Shown one piece after another: positions 49,700-59,852 of a DNA stretch of 64,000 nucleotides. The stretch's first letter is position 1; the number at the start of each line of letters is the position of its first letter. This DNA comes from CAZOKH01 sp964580315 (GTDB lineage: Bacteria; Chloroflexota; Anaerolineae; Anaerolineales; Anaerolineaceae). The stretch covers positions 1-64,000 of the forward strand of contig CAZOKH010000001.1 of the NCBI GenBank assembly GCA_964580315.1, written 5' to 3'. Under the pieces are notes generated by a model, which ran no database searches, was not told the origin of the DNA, and saw only the letters and a program-made list of their open reading frames with translations. The position numbers and the translations under genes were made by a program.

Positions 49700-52600
49700 T
49701 ATCTGTTTTTCAGTCGCTGCCGGCCTATCAACAAATTAGCCGGTCAGTGCAGGATGGAGTTACCAAAACAGGGCTGGGGTTGATGCGCTCAGCCCGTTTG
49801 CCGCTTCTGGCAGCCTTGCATCATGATTTGCAGCGGCCGGTGTTGTTGTTGACCAACCGTTCAGATCGGGCGCTTGCCCTGGCCGATGAATTGCCGTTCT
49901 GGTCGCCGTCGATATTGCGCCAGATTTTTCCTGCTCCCAATCCGCTGTTTTATGAAATTGCCGCCTGGGCATCAACCACGCGGCGCGACCGTTTGCAGGC
50001 GCTTGCCATGCTGGCGGCGTATCATTTGCCGGGTATCCCCCGCCCGGTTCAACCTCCAGTGATTGTTGCTCCGCTGCGCGCAGTGATGACGCGCACACTG
50101 CCCCGCAGGGACTTTTTGCTTTCATCCAAGCTGATCAAAGTGGGACAAACCCTGACCATTGAAAGCCTGATCCGTTCATGGGTTGATATTGGCTATCGGG
50201 CTGTAGACACGGTGTTGGAAGCCGGTCAATTTTCCCGGCGCGGAGGAATCCTGGATATCTGGACTCCGGCTGAATCAGCGCCGCTGCGGCTGGACTTTTT
50301 TGGGGATGAATTGGAAACCCTGCGCCGATTTGACCCTGCCAGCCAGCGCACCCTGGAAAAACTGGACCAATTGTGGATTACCCCGGCGCGCGAGGTGCTG
50401 CCCGGAAAAGCTCACGGCGTTATTCCAGACGGACAGGAAGTGGAGGATTTTTCACTGCCCCTGGTGCACAGCATTCCGACCAGCCTGTTAGATTACTTAC
50501 CCGGGAATACGCTGGTGATCCTCGACGACCTGGATGCGTTGAGCATGGTTGCCAGCGATGTGGAAGAGCGGGCAGTTCGCACCCGCTCGGAAGCAATCGA
50601 AGAAGGGCTTCTGGCTGAAGGTTTCCCGGTGCCCTATGTGACCTGGTCTGAAATCTTGGACAGGCTGGATGATTTTCAATGGCTCGATTTTGGTCGATTG
50701 ACGCCGCCGGGTGATTCAGAAATTGCCCGCGTTTTTATTCCCGGAGAACGGTTCGCCGGGCGTTTGAAACCGCTGCTTGAATCAGTTGCCGATGGAGCCA
50801 AACAGGGCGATTCATTTGTCCTGGTATCGCGCCAGGCTCCGCGCCTGCAAGAGTTGTGGCGGGATCAGCAGGGGAATGATCGCTTGGAACTGGAACCACA
50901 GTTTCTTGAGAGTAGTTTGAGTGAAGGCTGGAATATCACGGTTGACCAGGCTAAACAATTTCATTTGCTTACTGACAGCGAAATTTTTGGCTGGGAGCGA
51001 CCCCGCCCGCGCCAGCAACAGCGCGCCGCGGCTATGGCGCCGGAAGCCAGTTATGCCGACCTCAAACCCGGCGACTGGGTGGTGCATATCGAGTATGGTA
51101 TCGGCCAATTCACCGGGTTGGTGACGCGCGTTGTGGAAGGTAATGAGCGCGAATTTTTGCAAATTGAATATGACGCTGGCGATGTGCTGTTTGTGCCGGT
51201 GCACCAGGCTGACCGGCTGACGCGCTATGTGGGCACTGATAACACCCCGCCGCACCCCACGCGCCTGGGCACATCCGAATGGTCGGGCGCCAAGCAGCGC
51301 GCACGTGAAGCCGTGATGGAAGTGGCTCACGAATTGCTTGAATTGTATGCCCAACGGCAGGTGGTGGAAGGTCATGCGTTCTTAAAAGACCAGGCCTGGC
51401 AGCAGGAATTGGAAGCTAGTTTTCCTTATGTGGAAACTGCGGATCAAAAGCGCGCCATTGAAGATGTGAAGCGCGACATGGAAAATAAGCGCCCCATGGA
51501 CCGCCTGTTGTGCGGTGATGTGGGTTATGGAAAAACCGAAGTGGCCTTGCGCGCAGCCTTTAAAGCCGTGATGGATGGCAAACAGGTGGGCGTGCTGGTT
51601 CCGACCACGGTTCTGGCGCAGCAGCATTTTGAAACTTTCCGCCAGCGGTTGTCGGCCTACCCGGTGACGGTGGAGATGCTTTCCCGTTTTCGCACGCCGC
51701 GCGAGCAGGACCAGATTCTGAAGCGCGTCAATTCGGGCGATGTGGACATTCTCATAGGCACGCACCGTTTGGTTCAACGCGATGTGGTGTTTAAAGACCT
51801 GGGATTGGTGATTATTGATGAGGAGCAGCGCTTTGGCGTGACGCATAAAGAGTTTATGAAGCGTTTGCGTACCGAAGTGGATGTGTTAACTTTAACGGCA
51901 ACCCCCATCCCGCGCACGCTGTACATGGCGTTGACCGGTGTGCGCGACATTTCCACCATCAACACCCCGCCTGAAGAACGCCTGCCCATTGTGACGCACA
52001 TTGGCCCCTATTCGCCCAAATTGGTGCGCCAGGCAATTTTGCGTGAACTGGAGCGCGGCGGGCAGGTGTTTTTTGTGCACAACCGCGTGCAAACCATCTA
52101 TGCCATGCAAATGCACCTCAACCGCCTGGTGCCGGAAGCGCGCGTGGGTGTGGCGCACGGTCAACTGCCCGAGGGAGAATTGTCCAAAGTGATGCAGGCT
52201 TTCAGCCAGGGCGAAATCGACATTCTTTTGTGCACTTCCATTATTGAGTCCGGCCTGGATATTCCCAATGCCAACACGCTCATCGTTGACCGCGGCGACA
52301 CTTTTGGTCTGGCGCAGTTGTACCAGTTGCGCGGCAGGGTGGGGCGGGGCGCCCAGCGCGCCTATGCCTATTTCTTCCGGCACAAACGCCGTTCGCCAAC
52401 ACCTGAAGGACAGGAACGCCTGGAAGTGATTGCAGAAAACACACAACTGGGTTCGGGTTACTCCATTGCCATGCGCGACCTGGAAATGCGCGGCGCAGGA
52501 GAACTGCTGGGAACGCGCCAGCATGGAACCATCGCTGCGGTGGGTTTTCATTTATACACCCGTTTGCTGGCGCAGGCGGTGCGCGACCTGCGGCGCGTGC

Positions 52601-53076
52601 AGGGGCTGCCGCAGGCGGACGGCAGGGTGTTGGTGCGCGAGCTGGCCATCAACCCGGTGACGGTTGATCTGTCGCTGCCGGTGGGCATTCCCATTTTCTA
52701 TGTTGCCGACCAGGATATGCGCTTGAGCCTGTACCGCAGGATTGCCGATTTGAGCGCGGAGGATGAAATTGACGCATTAATGGACGAGTTCAATGACCGC
52801 TTTGGACCGGTGCCAGATGCGGTGAGAAACCTGTTCTATCAAATGCACATCAAACTGCTGGCTGAGAAAATTGGCCTGTCGTCGGTGACCATGGAAGGCG
52901 ACCAGTTAGTTTTGCGCTACCCGCCGCTGCCCGAAGGGGTGACCTCACGCAACTTGCCTGAGATTGGCGAGGGCGCCCGCGCCGGAAAAAATGCTTACTG
53001 GCTGGCTGTTGCCGGTGAAGAGGATTGGCAAAAGCGACTGATTCGGTTGCTGCAAGCCATGTTGAAAAAAGTGTGA
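49696..53076 (+). CDS. mfd: Transcription-repair coupling factor
   Basis: Mfd displaces stalled RNA polymerase and recruits UvrA. The 1126-aa protein has the N-terminal UvrB-like module (residues 1-350), an RNA-polymerase-interaction domain (LKPGDWVVHIEYGIGQFTG near 455), a RecG-like helicase (LLCGDVGYGKTEVALRAAFK near 610; IIDEEQRFGV near 710; SGLDIPNANTLIV near 850) and the C-terminal TRCF domain. It starts with GTG overlapping the pth stop, with GGAGACAAGG upstream. Confidence 0.96.
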   Translation: MISVFQSLPAYQQISRSVQDGVTKTGLGLMRSARLPLLAALHHDLQRPVLLLTNRSDRALALADELPFWSPSILRQIFPAPNPLFYEIAAWASTTRRDRLQALAMLAAYHLPGIPRPVQPPVIVAPLRAVMTRTLPRRDFLLSSKLIKVGQTLTIESLIRSWVDIGYRAVDTVLEAGQFSRRGGILDIWTPAESAPLRLDFFGDELETLRRFDPASQRTLEKLDQLWITPAREVLPGKAHGVIPDGQEVEDFSLPLVHSIPTSLLDYLPGNTLVILDDLDALSMVASDVEERAVRTRSEAIEEGLLAEGFPVPYVTWSEILDRLDDFQWLDFGRLTPPGDSEIARVFIPGERFAGRLKPLLESVADGAKQGDSFVLVSRQAPRLQELWRDQQGNDRLELEPQFLESSLSEGWNITVDQAKQFHLLTDSEIFGWERPRPRQQQRAAAMAPEASYADLKPGDWVVHIEYGIGQFTGLVTRVVEGNEREFLQIEYDAGDVLFVPVHQADRLTRYVGTDNTPPHPTRLGTSEWSGAKQRAREAVMEVAHELLELYAQRQVVEGHAFLKDQAWQQELEASFPYVETADQKRAIEDVKRDMENKRPMDRLLCGDVGYGKTEVALRAAFKAVMDGKQVGVLVPTTVLAQQHFETFRQRLSAYPVTVEMLSRFRTPREQDQILKRVNSGDVDILIGTHRLVQRDVVFKDLGLVIIDEEQRFGVTHKEFMKRLRTEVDVLTLTATPIPRTLYMALTGVRDISTINTPPEERLPIVTHIGPYSPKLVRQAILRELERGGQVFFVHNRVQTIYAMQMHLNRLVPEARVGVAHGQLPEGELSKVMQAFSQGEIDILLCTSIIESGLDIPNANTLIVDRGDTFGLAQLYQLRGRVGRGAQRAYAYFFRHKRRSPTPEGQERLEVIAENTQLGSGYSIAMRDLEMRGAGELLGTRQHGTIAAVGFHLYTRLLAQAVRDLRRVQGLPQADGRVLVRELAINPVTVDLSLPVGIPIFYVADQDMRLSLYRRIADLSAEDEIDALMDEFNDRFGPVPDAVRNLFYQMHIKLLAEKIGLSSVTMEGDQLVLRYPPLPEGVTSRNLPEIGEGARAGKNAYWLAVAGEEDWQKRLIRLLQAMLKKV

Positions 53077-53178
53077 AAGAATAAGGAAAAAGCAGCTTGT
53101 CATTGATTTGTTCCGGGTTTAGGATTAGATGAGATGGCAACTGATTATTCGCCTGGTTAAAAATTGGGGAGGATGGAA

Positions 53179-54273
53179 ATGACTGAAGACCGATTGTTTT
53201 GTCAATATTGTGGGGCTCAAATTCAACCGGGTTTTAAGTTTTGTGAAAAATGCGGCAGTCCAGTGGATGCCGATTCAGCAGCAAGCGCAGAAACTACACC
53301 TGCTGCACCTTCCACCGTCGCTGCCTCCTCATCTTCTTCCGTGCCGGACGGTTTGAATACAGCCTATTCGAAACCAGCCGGCAAGAAATTTACCTGGGTT
53401 ATTCCGATTGTGGGTGTGGGGTGTTTGGTCATGCTGTGCATTGCCGCCTTTATTGTGGGAGGAATCTTGATGTATTCCAGCAATGAGTTGGCGGAAGTTT
53501 CGCCTGTAGAAGATCAAATAGAAATTTCAGAACCAATGGAAAGTGAAGAGCTGGTATTGGAAGATGAACAACCTGAAGTTCTGACCGATACTTCAGAAAC
53601 TGCGCCTGATTCCATCAGCACCGCACCTGCAACTGAGGCGGAACCCCTCCCCACGCAAACACAGGAACCAGCGTTCATTGAAGACACCTCTGCTGCAACA
53701 GAAGATATTTTGCTGGACTATTCCGATCAATGGCAGGTTGAGGATACCGATCAATACCGCACCGACATTTCTCAGCGCGGTGACTGGGCGATTGGCGTAA
53801 AACAAGATGCTTTAAGCGCGGCGGTTATTCCGCCGGGGCAGGCAACTGGCCGCAGTGGGAACGTGCTCATTACCATGGATGTTTCGACCGGCGCAGCCGA
53901 TCAAATTGCCGGAGTGCGCTGCCAGGTTCAGGATGAGAGGAATTATTACCAGGTTTCATTCAAAAACAATCAATTTGCCGTTGGCAGGGTGGTTGACGGC
54001 GTGCTGACCCCTTTGACCGAACCGTATTGGAAAGACAGCCAGTTTATGGAACCTGACGGGATGACAGGCGGAGCAAATGTGACGGTGACCTGCCAGGGCA
54101 GCAGCATTGGAGTCTCCATTGAAGGCATGGGTGAGATACCCCTGGTCAGTGACCCGGATGATCGCTTTCAGAAAGGGCAAATTGCGTTGTTTGCCGCCCC
54201 GGCCGAGAAAATGACCGATGAATTTTTCAGCTTCGCGATATTTAATAATCTGACCATTGAAATCCTTCCATAA
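53179..54273 (+). CDS. Zinc-ribbon single-pass membrane protein with LamG-like C-terminal domain
   Basis: A 364-aa protein. Residues 7-24 are a zinc ribbon (FCQYCGAQIQPGFKFCEKCG, two CxxC knuckles). A Ser/Ala-rich linker leads to one membrane segment near 71-95, then an acidic linker and, from about residue 175, a beta-rich domain similar in layout to the lipoprotein at 6019-6912. The topology would put the ribbon inside the cell and the domain outside, coupling the two faces. I chose ATG 53179 because GGGGAGGA precedes it. Function unknown. Confidence 0.82.
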   Translation: MTEDRLFCQYCGAQIQPGFKFCEKCGSPVDADSAASAETTPAAPSTVAASSSSSVPDGLNTAYSKPAGKKFTWVIPIVGVGCLVMLCIAAFIVGGILMYSSNELAEVSPVEDQIEISEPMESEELVLEDEQPEVLTDTSETAPDSISTAPATEAEPLPTQTQEPAFIEDTSAATEDILLDYSDQWQVEDTDQYRTDISQRGDWAIGVKQDALSAAVIPPGQATGRSGNVLITMDVSTGAADQIAGVRCQVQDERNYYQVSFKNNQFAVGRVVDGVLTPLTEPYWKDSQFMEPDGMTGGANVTVTCQGSSIGVSIEGMGEIPLVSDPDDRFQKGQIALFAAPAEKMTDEFFSFAIFNNLTIEILP

Positions 54274-54316
54274 TCCATTCTGAAAAAAATAACACAAAAG
54301 TTCTATCATAGCCTGT

Positions 54317-54322
54317 TATAAT
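54317..54322 (+). promoter_or_regulatory. -10 box before the histidine phosphatase gene
   Basis: TATAAT in GTTATAATGG, 46 bp before the start codon at 54368. The -35 region is poor. Confidence 0.45.
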
Positions 54323-54367
54323 GGGTTGTGATGGAACCATTATTTCACATTTAAGGTAACTGAGATC

Positions 54368-55093
54368 ATGAACCGCTTATACTTTGTGCGCCATGGCGAA
54401 AACACAGCCAACATCACCGGGGAATTTTCACACAGAATCCTGGATTATTCACTCACGGATAAGGGAGTTCTTCAGGCTGAACAAACCGCAGAATTTTTTA
54501 CCGACAGGCAAATTGATGAAATTTACGCCTCTCCACTGAAGCGCGCCCGGGAAACCGCTGGGATTATCAGCGAGAAACTGCGGCTGCCGGTCACCATCAT
54601 GGAGAATTTTCGCGAGATGAACATTGGCGATCTGGACGGGAAAAAAGGCGAGGATCTGTGGTTGTTTCACAATCAAATTGTGCGCCGCTGGTTGTCTGGC
54701 GAGCCGGAGGTGGCCTTCCTAGGTGGAGAAAACTATGTGTTGATGTCACAACGTTTCCTGGGGGGTTTAACACAAATCCTTTCCGGTAAAGACAACAAAA
54801 GAATTATCGTGGTCGGTCATGCCGGAATTTTCAACTGTACCATCCCAGATTATTGCCGGAATATCGATATCCAGACCATCTTTTCTGCACAGAACAACAA
54901 CTGTTCCATTACAACCATGAATATTGAGATAATCAATGACTCGGTTCAAGCCGACTTGGTGCAGTGGGCTTACTCTGGTCATCTCAAAGGGCAGGCCGCC
55001 GAGTTTGTACCCCCCATTCCGCAGCCAAAAGATCAAGAGAAACAAGACGCCATGAAACTGTGGCGGGAAGAAGTGAATGGTTCAGAAGCCTAG
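54368..55093 (+). CDS. Histidine phosphatase family protein
   Basis: A 241-aa member of the phosphoglycerate-mutase-like superfamily. LYFVRHGENTAN at the start carries the phosphorylated His, YASPLKRARETAGII near 55 the conserved Arg, and IVVGHAGIFNCT near 145 the second His. It lacks the long dPGM insertions of gpmA, so it is probably a phosphatase of unknown substrate. The C-terminal 45 residues are Pro/Lys/Glu-rich. uvrB follows after 30 bp. Confidence 0.88.
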   Translation: MNRLYFVRHGENTANITGEFSHRILDYSLTDKGVLQAEQTAEFFTDRQIDEIYASPLKRARETAGIISEKLRLPVTIMENFREMNIGDLDGKKGEDLWLFHNQIVRRWLSGEPEVAFLGGENYVLMSQRFLGGLTQILSGKDNKRIIVVGHAGIFNCTIPDYCRNIDIQTIFSAQNNNCSITTMNIEIINDSVQADLVQWAYSGHLKGQAAEFVPPIPQPKDQEKQDAMKLWREEVNGSEA

Positions 55094-55123
55094 TTTGTGG
55101 ATTGACGTTTGAAAGGTAATTGC

Positions 55124-57172
55124 ATGGAGTTTAAACTGAACGCCCCCTTCCAACCCACCGGCGATCAGCCGGAAGCCATTCGGCAACTGGTTGATGGAAT
55201 TCAAAACGGCATGCGCAACCAGGTTCTGCTGGGCGCCACCGGCACCGGCAAAACTTTCACGATTGCCAATGTGATCACCAAATTGCAACAACCCGCCCTG
55301 ATTATGGCGCACAACAAAACGCTGGCAGCCCAGTTATATGCCGAGTTTAAAGAATTCTTCCCTGAAAATTCGGTGGAATACTTTGTGTCGTATTACGATT
55401 ATTACCAGCCGGAAGCATACGTTCCACAGCGCGACCTGTATATTGAAAAAGAAACCGACATTAATGAAGAGATCGACCGTTTGCGGCTGGCAGCCACCAC
55501 GGCGCTCATGTCGCGGCGCGATGTGATCATTGTAGCCTCCGTCTCCTGTATTTACGGCCTGGGGAACCCCGAAGCATACGGCAAAGTAGTGATCAGCATG
55601 GATGTGGGCAGCATTTACCGGCGCAATGCCCTGCTGCGCCAACTGGTTGAGAGCCACTACCAGCGCAATGACATGGAACTGCGGCCGGGCACCTTTAGGG
55701 TGCGCGGTGATGTGCTGGAAGTGTTCCCGGCTTATGAAGAGAAAGCAGCCTACCGGGTGTCTTTCTTTGGTGATGAGGTCGAGAAACTGACTTCTTTCAG
55801 CCCGCTGACGGGTGAAATCTTCGACAACCCCGCTCATCTCGACCTTTACCCTGCCAAGCACTATATCACTGAAGAAGACCGCATGAAGAAGGCCATTGTG
55901 GATATTGAAGAAGAACTGGAGCAACAGTTAGCCTACTTCAAAGCCAATGAGAAATTCCTGGAAGCGCAGCGCATTGAACAGCGCACGCGCTATGACCTGG
56001 AGATGATGCGCGAAGTGGGTTACTGCTCTGGCATCGAAAACTATTCGCGCCATCTCGATCAACGCCCGGCGGGCTCGGCGCCGTGGACTCTGATGGAATA
56101 TCTTCCCTCTGACTATTTGCTCATCCTGGACGAATCGCACATGACCGTGCCGCAAATTCGCGGTATGTATCACGGCGACCTTTCTCGCAAGCAAACCCTG
56201 GTGAATTTCGGCTTCCGGCTGCCTTCAGCGGTGGACAATCGTCCGCTGACTTTTGAAGAGTTTGAAAAACGCATGGGAACCACGATATATACATCAGCAA
56301 CACCCGGGCCGTATGAACTGCAAAAAGCTGATCGGGTGGTGGACCAGGTGATTCGTCCCACCGGCCTGTTGGACCCAGAAATTGAAGTGCGTCCTACCGA
56401 ACACCAGGTGGACGACCTGGTGAATGAACTGCGCAAACGCATTGAAGCAGGTGAACGCACACTGGTTACCACCTTGACCAAGCGCATGTCTGAAGACCTG
56501 TCGGAATACCTGATGGAACTGGGAATCAAGGTACATTACCTGCATTCAGAAGTGGAGACGCTGGAACGCATTGGCATTTTGCGCGATTTGCGCCGGGGTA
56601 TCTTTGATGTGATTGTAGGCATCAACCTGCTGCGCGAAGGCCTGGATTTGCCAGAGGTTTCACTGGTGGCCATTTTGGATGCTGACAAGGAAGGGTTCTT
56701 ACGCTCAGACCGGGCATTGATTCAGACCGTGGGACGGGCAGCGCGCAACGTGCACGGCAAAGTGATCATGTACGGCGACAGAATCACCGATTCGATGGCC
56801 AAAGCCATCAGCGAAACCAACCGCCGCCGTGCCAAGCAAATGGCTTATAACCAGGAACACGGCATTGAGCCTGCCACGATTGTGAAAGAAATCTATGATT
56901 TGACCGCACGCCTGGGATCGGCAGCCGACCGGGCTGTTGCAGAAGAAATCGCCGATTACCGCACCAGCCGGGAATGGCGCGGCAAGCAGGGTGAGGAATT
57001 GAAACGCATTATTGGCGAACTGGAAAGCCAGATGAAACAGGCCGCCCGCGACCTGGAATTTGAACGAGCAGCAGCCCTGCGCGATCAGATATTTGACATG
57101 CGCGCCATGCTGGCAGAGGAATCAGACATTCCACCCTGGAAGCGCGCCAAGCTGCTGGCCGGTGAAATTTAG
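55124..57172 (+). CDS. uvrB: UvrABC excision nuclease subunit B
   Basis: UvrB verifies DNA damage and is loaded by UvrA. The 682-aa protein has Walker A LLGATGTGKTFTIANV near residue 36, the damage-probing hairpin VSYYDYYQPEAYVPQRD near 90, helicase motifs (LLILDESH; VGRAARNVHGKVIMYGD) and a C-terminal UVR helix pair (DLEFERAAALRDQI). I chose ATG 55124, with AAAGG upstream. No uvrA or uvrC in the window; mfd, which acts in the same repair path, is 2 kb upstream. Confidence 0.96.
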   Translation: MEFKLNAPFQPTGDQPEAIRQLVDGIQNGMRNQVLLGATGTGKTFTIANVITKLQQPALIMAHNKTLAAQLYAEFKEFFPENSVEYFVSYYDYYQPEAYVPQRDLYIEKETDINEEIDRLRLAATTALMSRRDVIIVASVSCIYGLGNPEAYGKVVISMDVGSIYRRNALLRQLVESHYQRNDMELRPGTFRVRGDVLEVFPAYEEKAAYRVSFFGDEVEKLTSFSPLTGEIFDNPAHLDLYPAKHYITEEDRMKKAIVDIEEELEQQLAYFKANEKFLEAQRIEQRTRYDLEMMREVGYCSGIENYSRHLDQRPAGSAPWTLMEYLPSDYLLILDESHMTVPQIRGMYHGDLSRKQTLVNFGFRLPSAVDNRPLTFEEFEKRMGTTIYTSATPGPYELQKADRVVDQVIRPTGLLDPEIEVRPTEHQVDDLVNELRKRIEAGERTLVTTLTKRMSEDLSEYLMELGIKVHYLHSEVETLERIGILRDLRRGIFDVIVGINLLREGLDLPEVSLVAILDADKEGFLRSDRALIQTVGRAARNVHGKVIMYGDRITDSMAKAISETNRRRAKQMAYNQEHGIEPATIVKEIYDLTARLGSAADRAVAEEIADYRTSREWRGKQGEELKRIIGELESQMKQAARDLEFERAAALRDQIFDMRAMLAEESDIPPWKRAKLLAGEI

Positions 57173-57187
57173 TATTCTCAAAAGAAA

Positions 57188-57481
57188 TCAGACATCAAAC
57201 GCCACAGTGAAATGATCGAATTCTCCTGTGGCGTTTTCAAATGAGAAATCAACGCTGGTGACGGCTGCTGCGGCGGGCCCGCGGTGCAGGTATTTCAGCA
57301 GCATCTCCAGGTCTTCCCGTTTCCCTTCGGCATTCACTTCCACCTGGTCATAATTGACATTGCGCACCCAGCCGGTCAAGCGCAGGGCGTGGGCTTTGTC
57401 CATTACAAAGTAACGGAAACCCACTCCCTGCACCCTGCCGTCAATGAGAGCATGCAGACGTTCGATATTTTCTTCACTCAT
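57188..57481 (-). CDS. acyP: Acylphosphatase
   Basis: A 97-aa acylphosphatase that hydrolyses acyl phosphates. The active Arg lies in DGRVQGVGFRYFV near residues 14-26 and the Asn in TGWVRNVNYD near 36-45. It lies 8 bp after the protease gene on the same strand and is the last gene of the rseP run. Confidence 0.93.
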   Translation of the reverse strand: MSEENIERLHALIDGRVQGVGFRYFVMDKAHALRLTGWVRNVNYDQVEVNAEGKREDLEMLLKYLHRGPAAAAVTSVDFSFENATGEFDHFTVAFDV

Positions 57482-57489
57482 AATGACAC

Positions 57490-58692
57490 CTACTTCTGGT
57501 GGGACTGTTTGAATTTTGGCTTAAAGAGGAGAGATAGAAATGCGGGGAAAATGACAATGGCAAGCAATAATACGTAAGGAGCCAGGCTGTTCCAGGCGGT
57601 CAATCCAATGTTTTCTGCCAGCGCCTGGTCGCGCCAGTCCAGTTCTACCTGGTGCAGTGAAACGCCCAGCGCCGCCAGGCTGCCCTGCTGGCAGTCCATG
57701 CCGTCCTGGTAAACCTGGATCAGGCGGCGGATGGATGGGTCGCCGTATTTCTGCGAAATGAAGCGGGTGAAAGATTCGGATTGCGCGTATGCCAGGAATG
57801 CCCCGGATGCATCGGTGGGAAAACCATAACACAACGATTCCATGCTGAGCAGACTGTTGGAAGTCACAGCTTGCTGCAGGGCGCGCTCGTAATCGGGATT
57901 GGGGTTAAGTTCAGCCTGAGAAGCCAGGCCTTCACTCAACCAGGTGGGAATGCGGTTGGCTTTTTCGCCGAGTAAATGCGCCATCAAAATATGCACCAGT
58001 TCGTGTGGAATCTGGCGTTCCAATTCAAGCTGCTGGTTGGCGCCTGCCGGGGCTGAGATGAGGATGACATTTTGGATCGGATCGGCGCTTCCTGCTGTCC
58101 ACTGGTTGGAGATTTGTCCCAGTGTGAGGGCGTTTTGCAATTCAGCAGCTTCTTCATATACATACAAACGGATTTGATCGGGCGGTTGCACAGGCAGGAT
58201 GGCCTGCGCTGCTTTGAGACCGTTTTGCGCCGCGTTGAGAATGGCTTGACCAGTTTGAGCGCTGCCATTTTGCCATTTGATCAGAAAGGGCGCTGATTCG
58301 AGAGTGTTCCAGGTATAGCGGTTGTCTTCGTAAATAAACTGGAAAGTTTCGCTTTCCACCTGCGAACCATCCTGGAGAATGGCAGTGAACCAGACATTGA
58401 TGGCCGCAAAGGGGGGGAGATAGGTTTGGTGCAGGTCATACTGAAAAACTGCTTCGCCAAAGGCGTTTACGGGAACCACTTCCAGCCGGGTTTGCATGCC
58501 GTTTGCCTGCAGCGATAGAAGCAGTTCGTCAACCGGAAGGGATGATTGAATGGTGGTTTCGAAAACAGCCTGTTCTCCAAATTGATAGGTGATGCGCGTA
58601 TTTGAGAAGGTTGGGGGAGGGTCTTGTTGAACTGGAGCAAGCGGTCCCAGCAGATTAAAAATTGCCAGTAGAGGAAGTATCCAGCGTGTCAT
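57490..58692 (-). CDS. Gluzincin-type zinc protease, peptidase-MA-like, membrane anchored
   Basis: A 400-aa exported protein: signal peptide to about residue 21, a beta-rich N-terminal domain, then a peptidase domain with QIPHELVHILMAHLLG near residues 228-243 (HExxH) and PTWLSEGLASQAE about 15 residues on, whose Glu is the third zinc ligand. A C-terminal hydrophobic segment anchors it. The active site faces outside. Peptidase-MA-like proteins are poorly characterised. It lies downstream of the HEAT-protein and rseP genes. Confidence 0.85.
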   Translation of the reverse strand: MTRWILPLLAIFNLLGPLAPVQQDPPPTFSNTRITYQFGEQAVFETTIQSSLPVDELLLSLQANGMQTRLEVVPVNAFGEAVFQYDLHQTYLPPFAAINVWFTAILQDGSQVESETFQFIYEDNRYTWNTLESAPFLIKWQNGSAQTGQAILNAAQNGLKAAQAILPVQPPDQIRLYVYEEAAELQNALTLGQISNQWTAGSADPIQNVILISAPAGANQQLELERQIPHELVHILMAHLLGEKANRIPTWLSEGLASQAELNPNPDYERALQQAVTSNSLLSMESLCYGFPTDASGAFLAYAQSESFTRFISQKYGDPSIRRLIQVYQDGMDCQQGSLAALGVSLHQVELDWRDQALAENIGLTAWNSLAPYVLLLAIVIFPAFLSLLFKPKFKQSHQK

Positions 58693-58725
58693 TCGATATG
58701 CTGCCCCTGTCCAATCGTACCCCGA

Positions 58726-59835
58726 TCAGTCCGTTTCGTCGTTGTCCTCAAAGAGTTCCTCTTCCTCTTCCTCATCGTCCACAAATAACCTGCTGTATTC
58801 CTCATCTTCGCTCTCGTCTTTTTCCCCCTCATCCAGGTCAACAATCAAATCGAGCATTTCATCGTCATCATCGGCGTTGATATCAAAGAGGCTGAATTCT
58901 TCAGAGCCGTCTGTAAATTCAAGGTTGCCCAGGGCTTCGTCCAGAAATTCAACTTCATCATCATCTTCGGCCTTATCCATCAGGGCTTCCAACACTTTGC
59001 GCACGTTCTTGCCGCCAATTTCAGATAATGCCCAGATGATGGAACGATACATTTCCTCTTCGATCTCGTCATCTCGCACCAGCATCTCCAGCAGAGTTTG
59101 ACGGGCTGCAGAAATTTCCAGCCTGCCGGCTGCTTTCACGGCTTCCAGTTGAATTTCGTGGGATGGATGTTTTAACATGGGAATTACAGCATGAGACCAG
59201 CTTGAATCAGCCGATTGCCCCATGGCTAACAACGCGCTGGCAATCCAGGCTTCATCTTTGTGATGGTAAGCCTTTTCCACCAGCGGCGGGACTTCGGGAC
59301 GGCAGGAAAAACCCAGCGCTTCCAAAGCCCGGCGCCGCACCAGTTCTGACGAGTCATTATGATAAGCATCCAGCAAATGATCTTCCAGGCGGGCGGCTTC
59401 TGATGAAGTGACCTTATCCAATTCTTTGAGGTAAACGAACATTCCCAGTGCTGAAGCAGCGGATGAACGCACTCTTTCATCCGAGTCGTTTTTCATTAAA
59501 CGCACAAACTGTGGAATAAGGCGGTAATCTTCGCATTCTGAAAGCAGGTAAATGGCTCTAATGCGTAAATTCGGATCGTCATCGGTCAGTACAAAGCGCC
59601 CCACATCGTCAAAACTGACCAGGGTGTCGGTTTCAACCATGTCTTGCAGGCTTTCCAGCAGTTCCAACCGCCGTTCCATATTCACCTGGCTCCAGATTTT
59701 CTTCAATGCTGCCAGGTTTTCGCTGCTGATGTCTGAAAATTGGCGCAGTATGGCGGCTGGCAGCGGCGCGGCAGAATCCAATAGGGCAGTGATCACCTGC
59801 TGAAAACTGATGGGTTTGGGCTTGGCAGTGGGCAT
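58726..59835 (-). CDS. HEAT-repeat protein with acidic tail
   Basis: A 369-aa cytoplasmic protein. Residues 40-305 contain about seven HEAT-like helical pairs (for example ALGMFVYLKELDKVT and RALEALGFSCRPEVPPLVEK). The last 60 residues are strongly Asp/Glu-rich. HEAT repeats form protein-binding scaffolds; no enzyme motif is visible. It begins 17 bp after rseP ends and is probably part of the same transcript. Confidence 0.85.
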   Translation of the reverse strand: MPTAKPKPISFQQVITALLDSAAPLPAAILRQFSDISSENLAALKKIWSQVNMERRLELLESLQDMVETDTLVSFDDVGRFVLTDDDPNLRIRAIYLLSECEDYRLIPQFVRLMKNDSDERVRSSAASALGMFVYLKELDKVTSSEAARLEDHLLDAYHNDSSELVRRRALEALGFSCRPEVPPLVEKAYHHKDEAWIASALLAMGQSADSSWSHAVIPMLKHPSHEIQLEAVKAAGRLEISAARQTLLEMLVRDDEIEEEMYRSIIWALSEIGGKNVRKVLEALMDKAEDDDEVEFLDEALGNLEFTDGSEEFSLFDINADDDDEMLDLIVDLDEGEKDESEDEEYSRLFVDDEEEEEELFEDNDETD

Positions 59836-59852
59836 TTCAATTTCCTTACGTA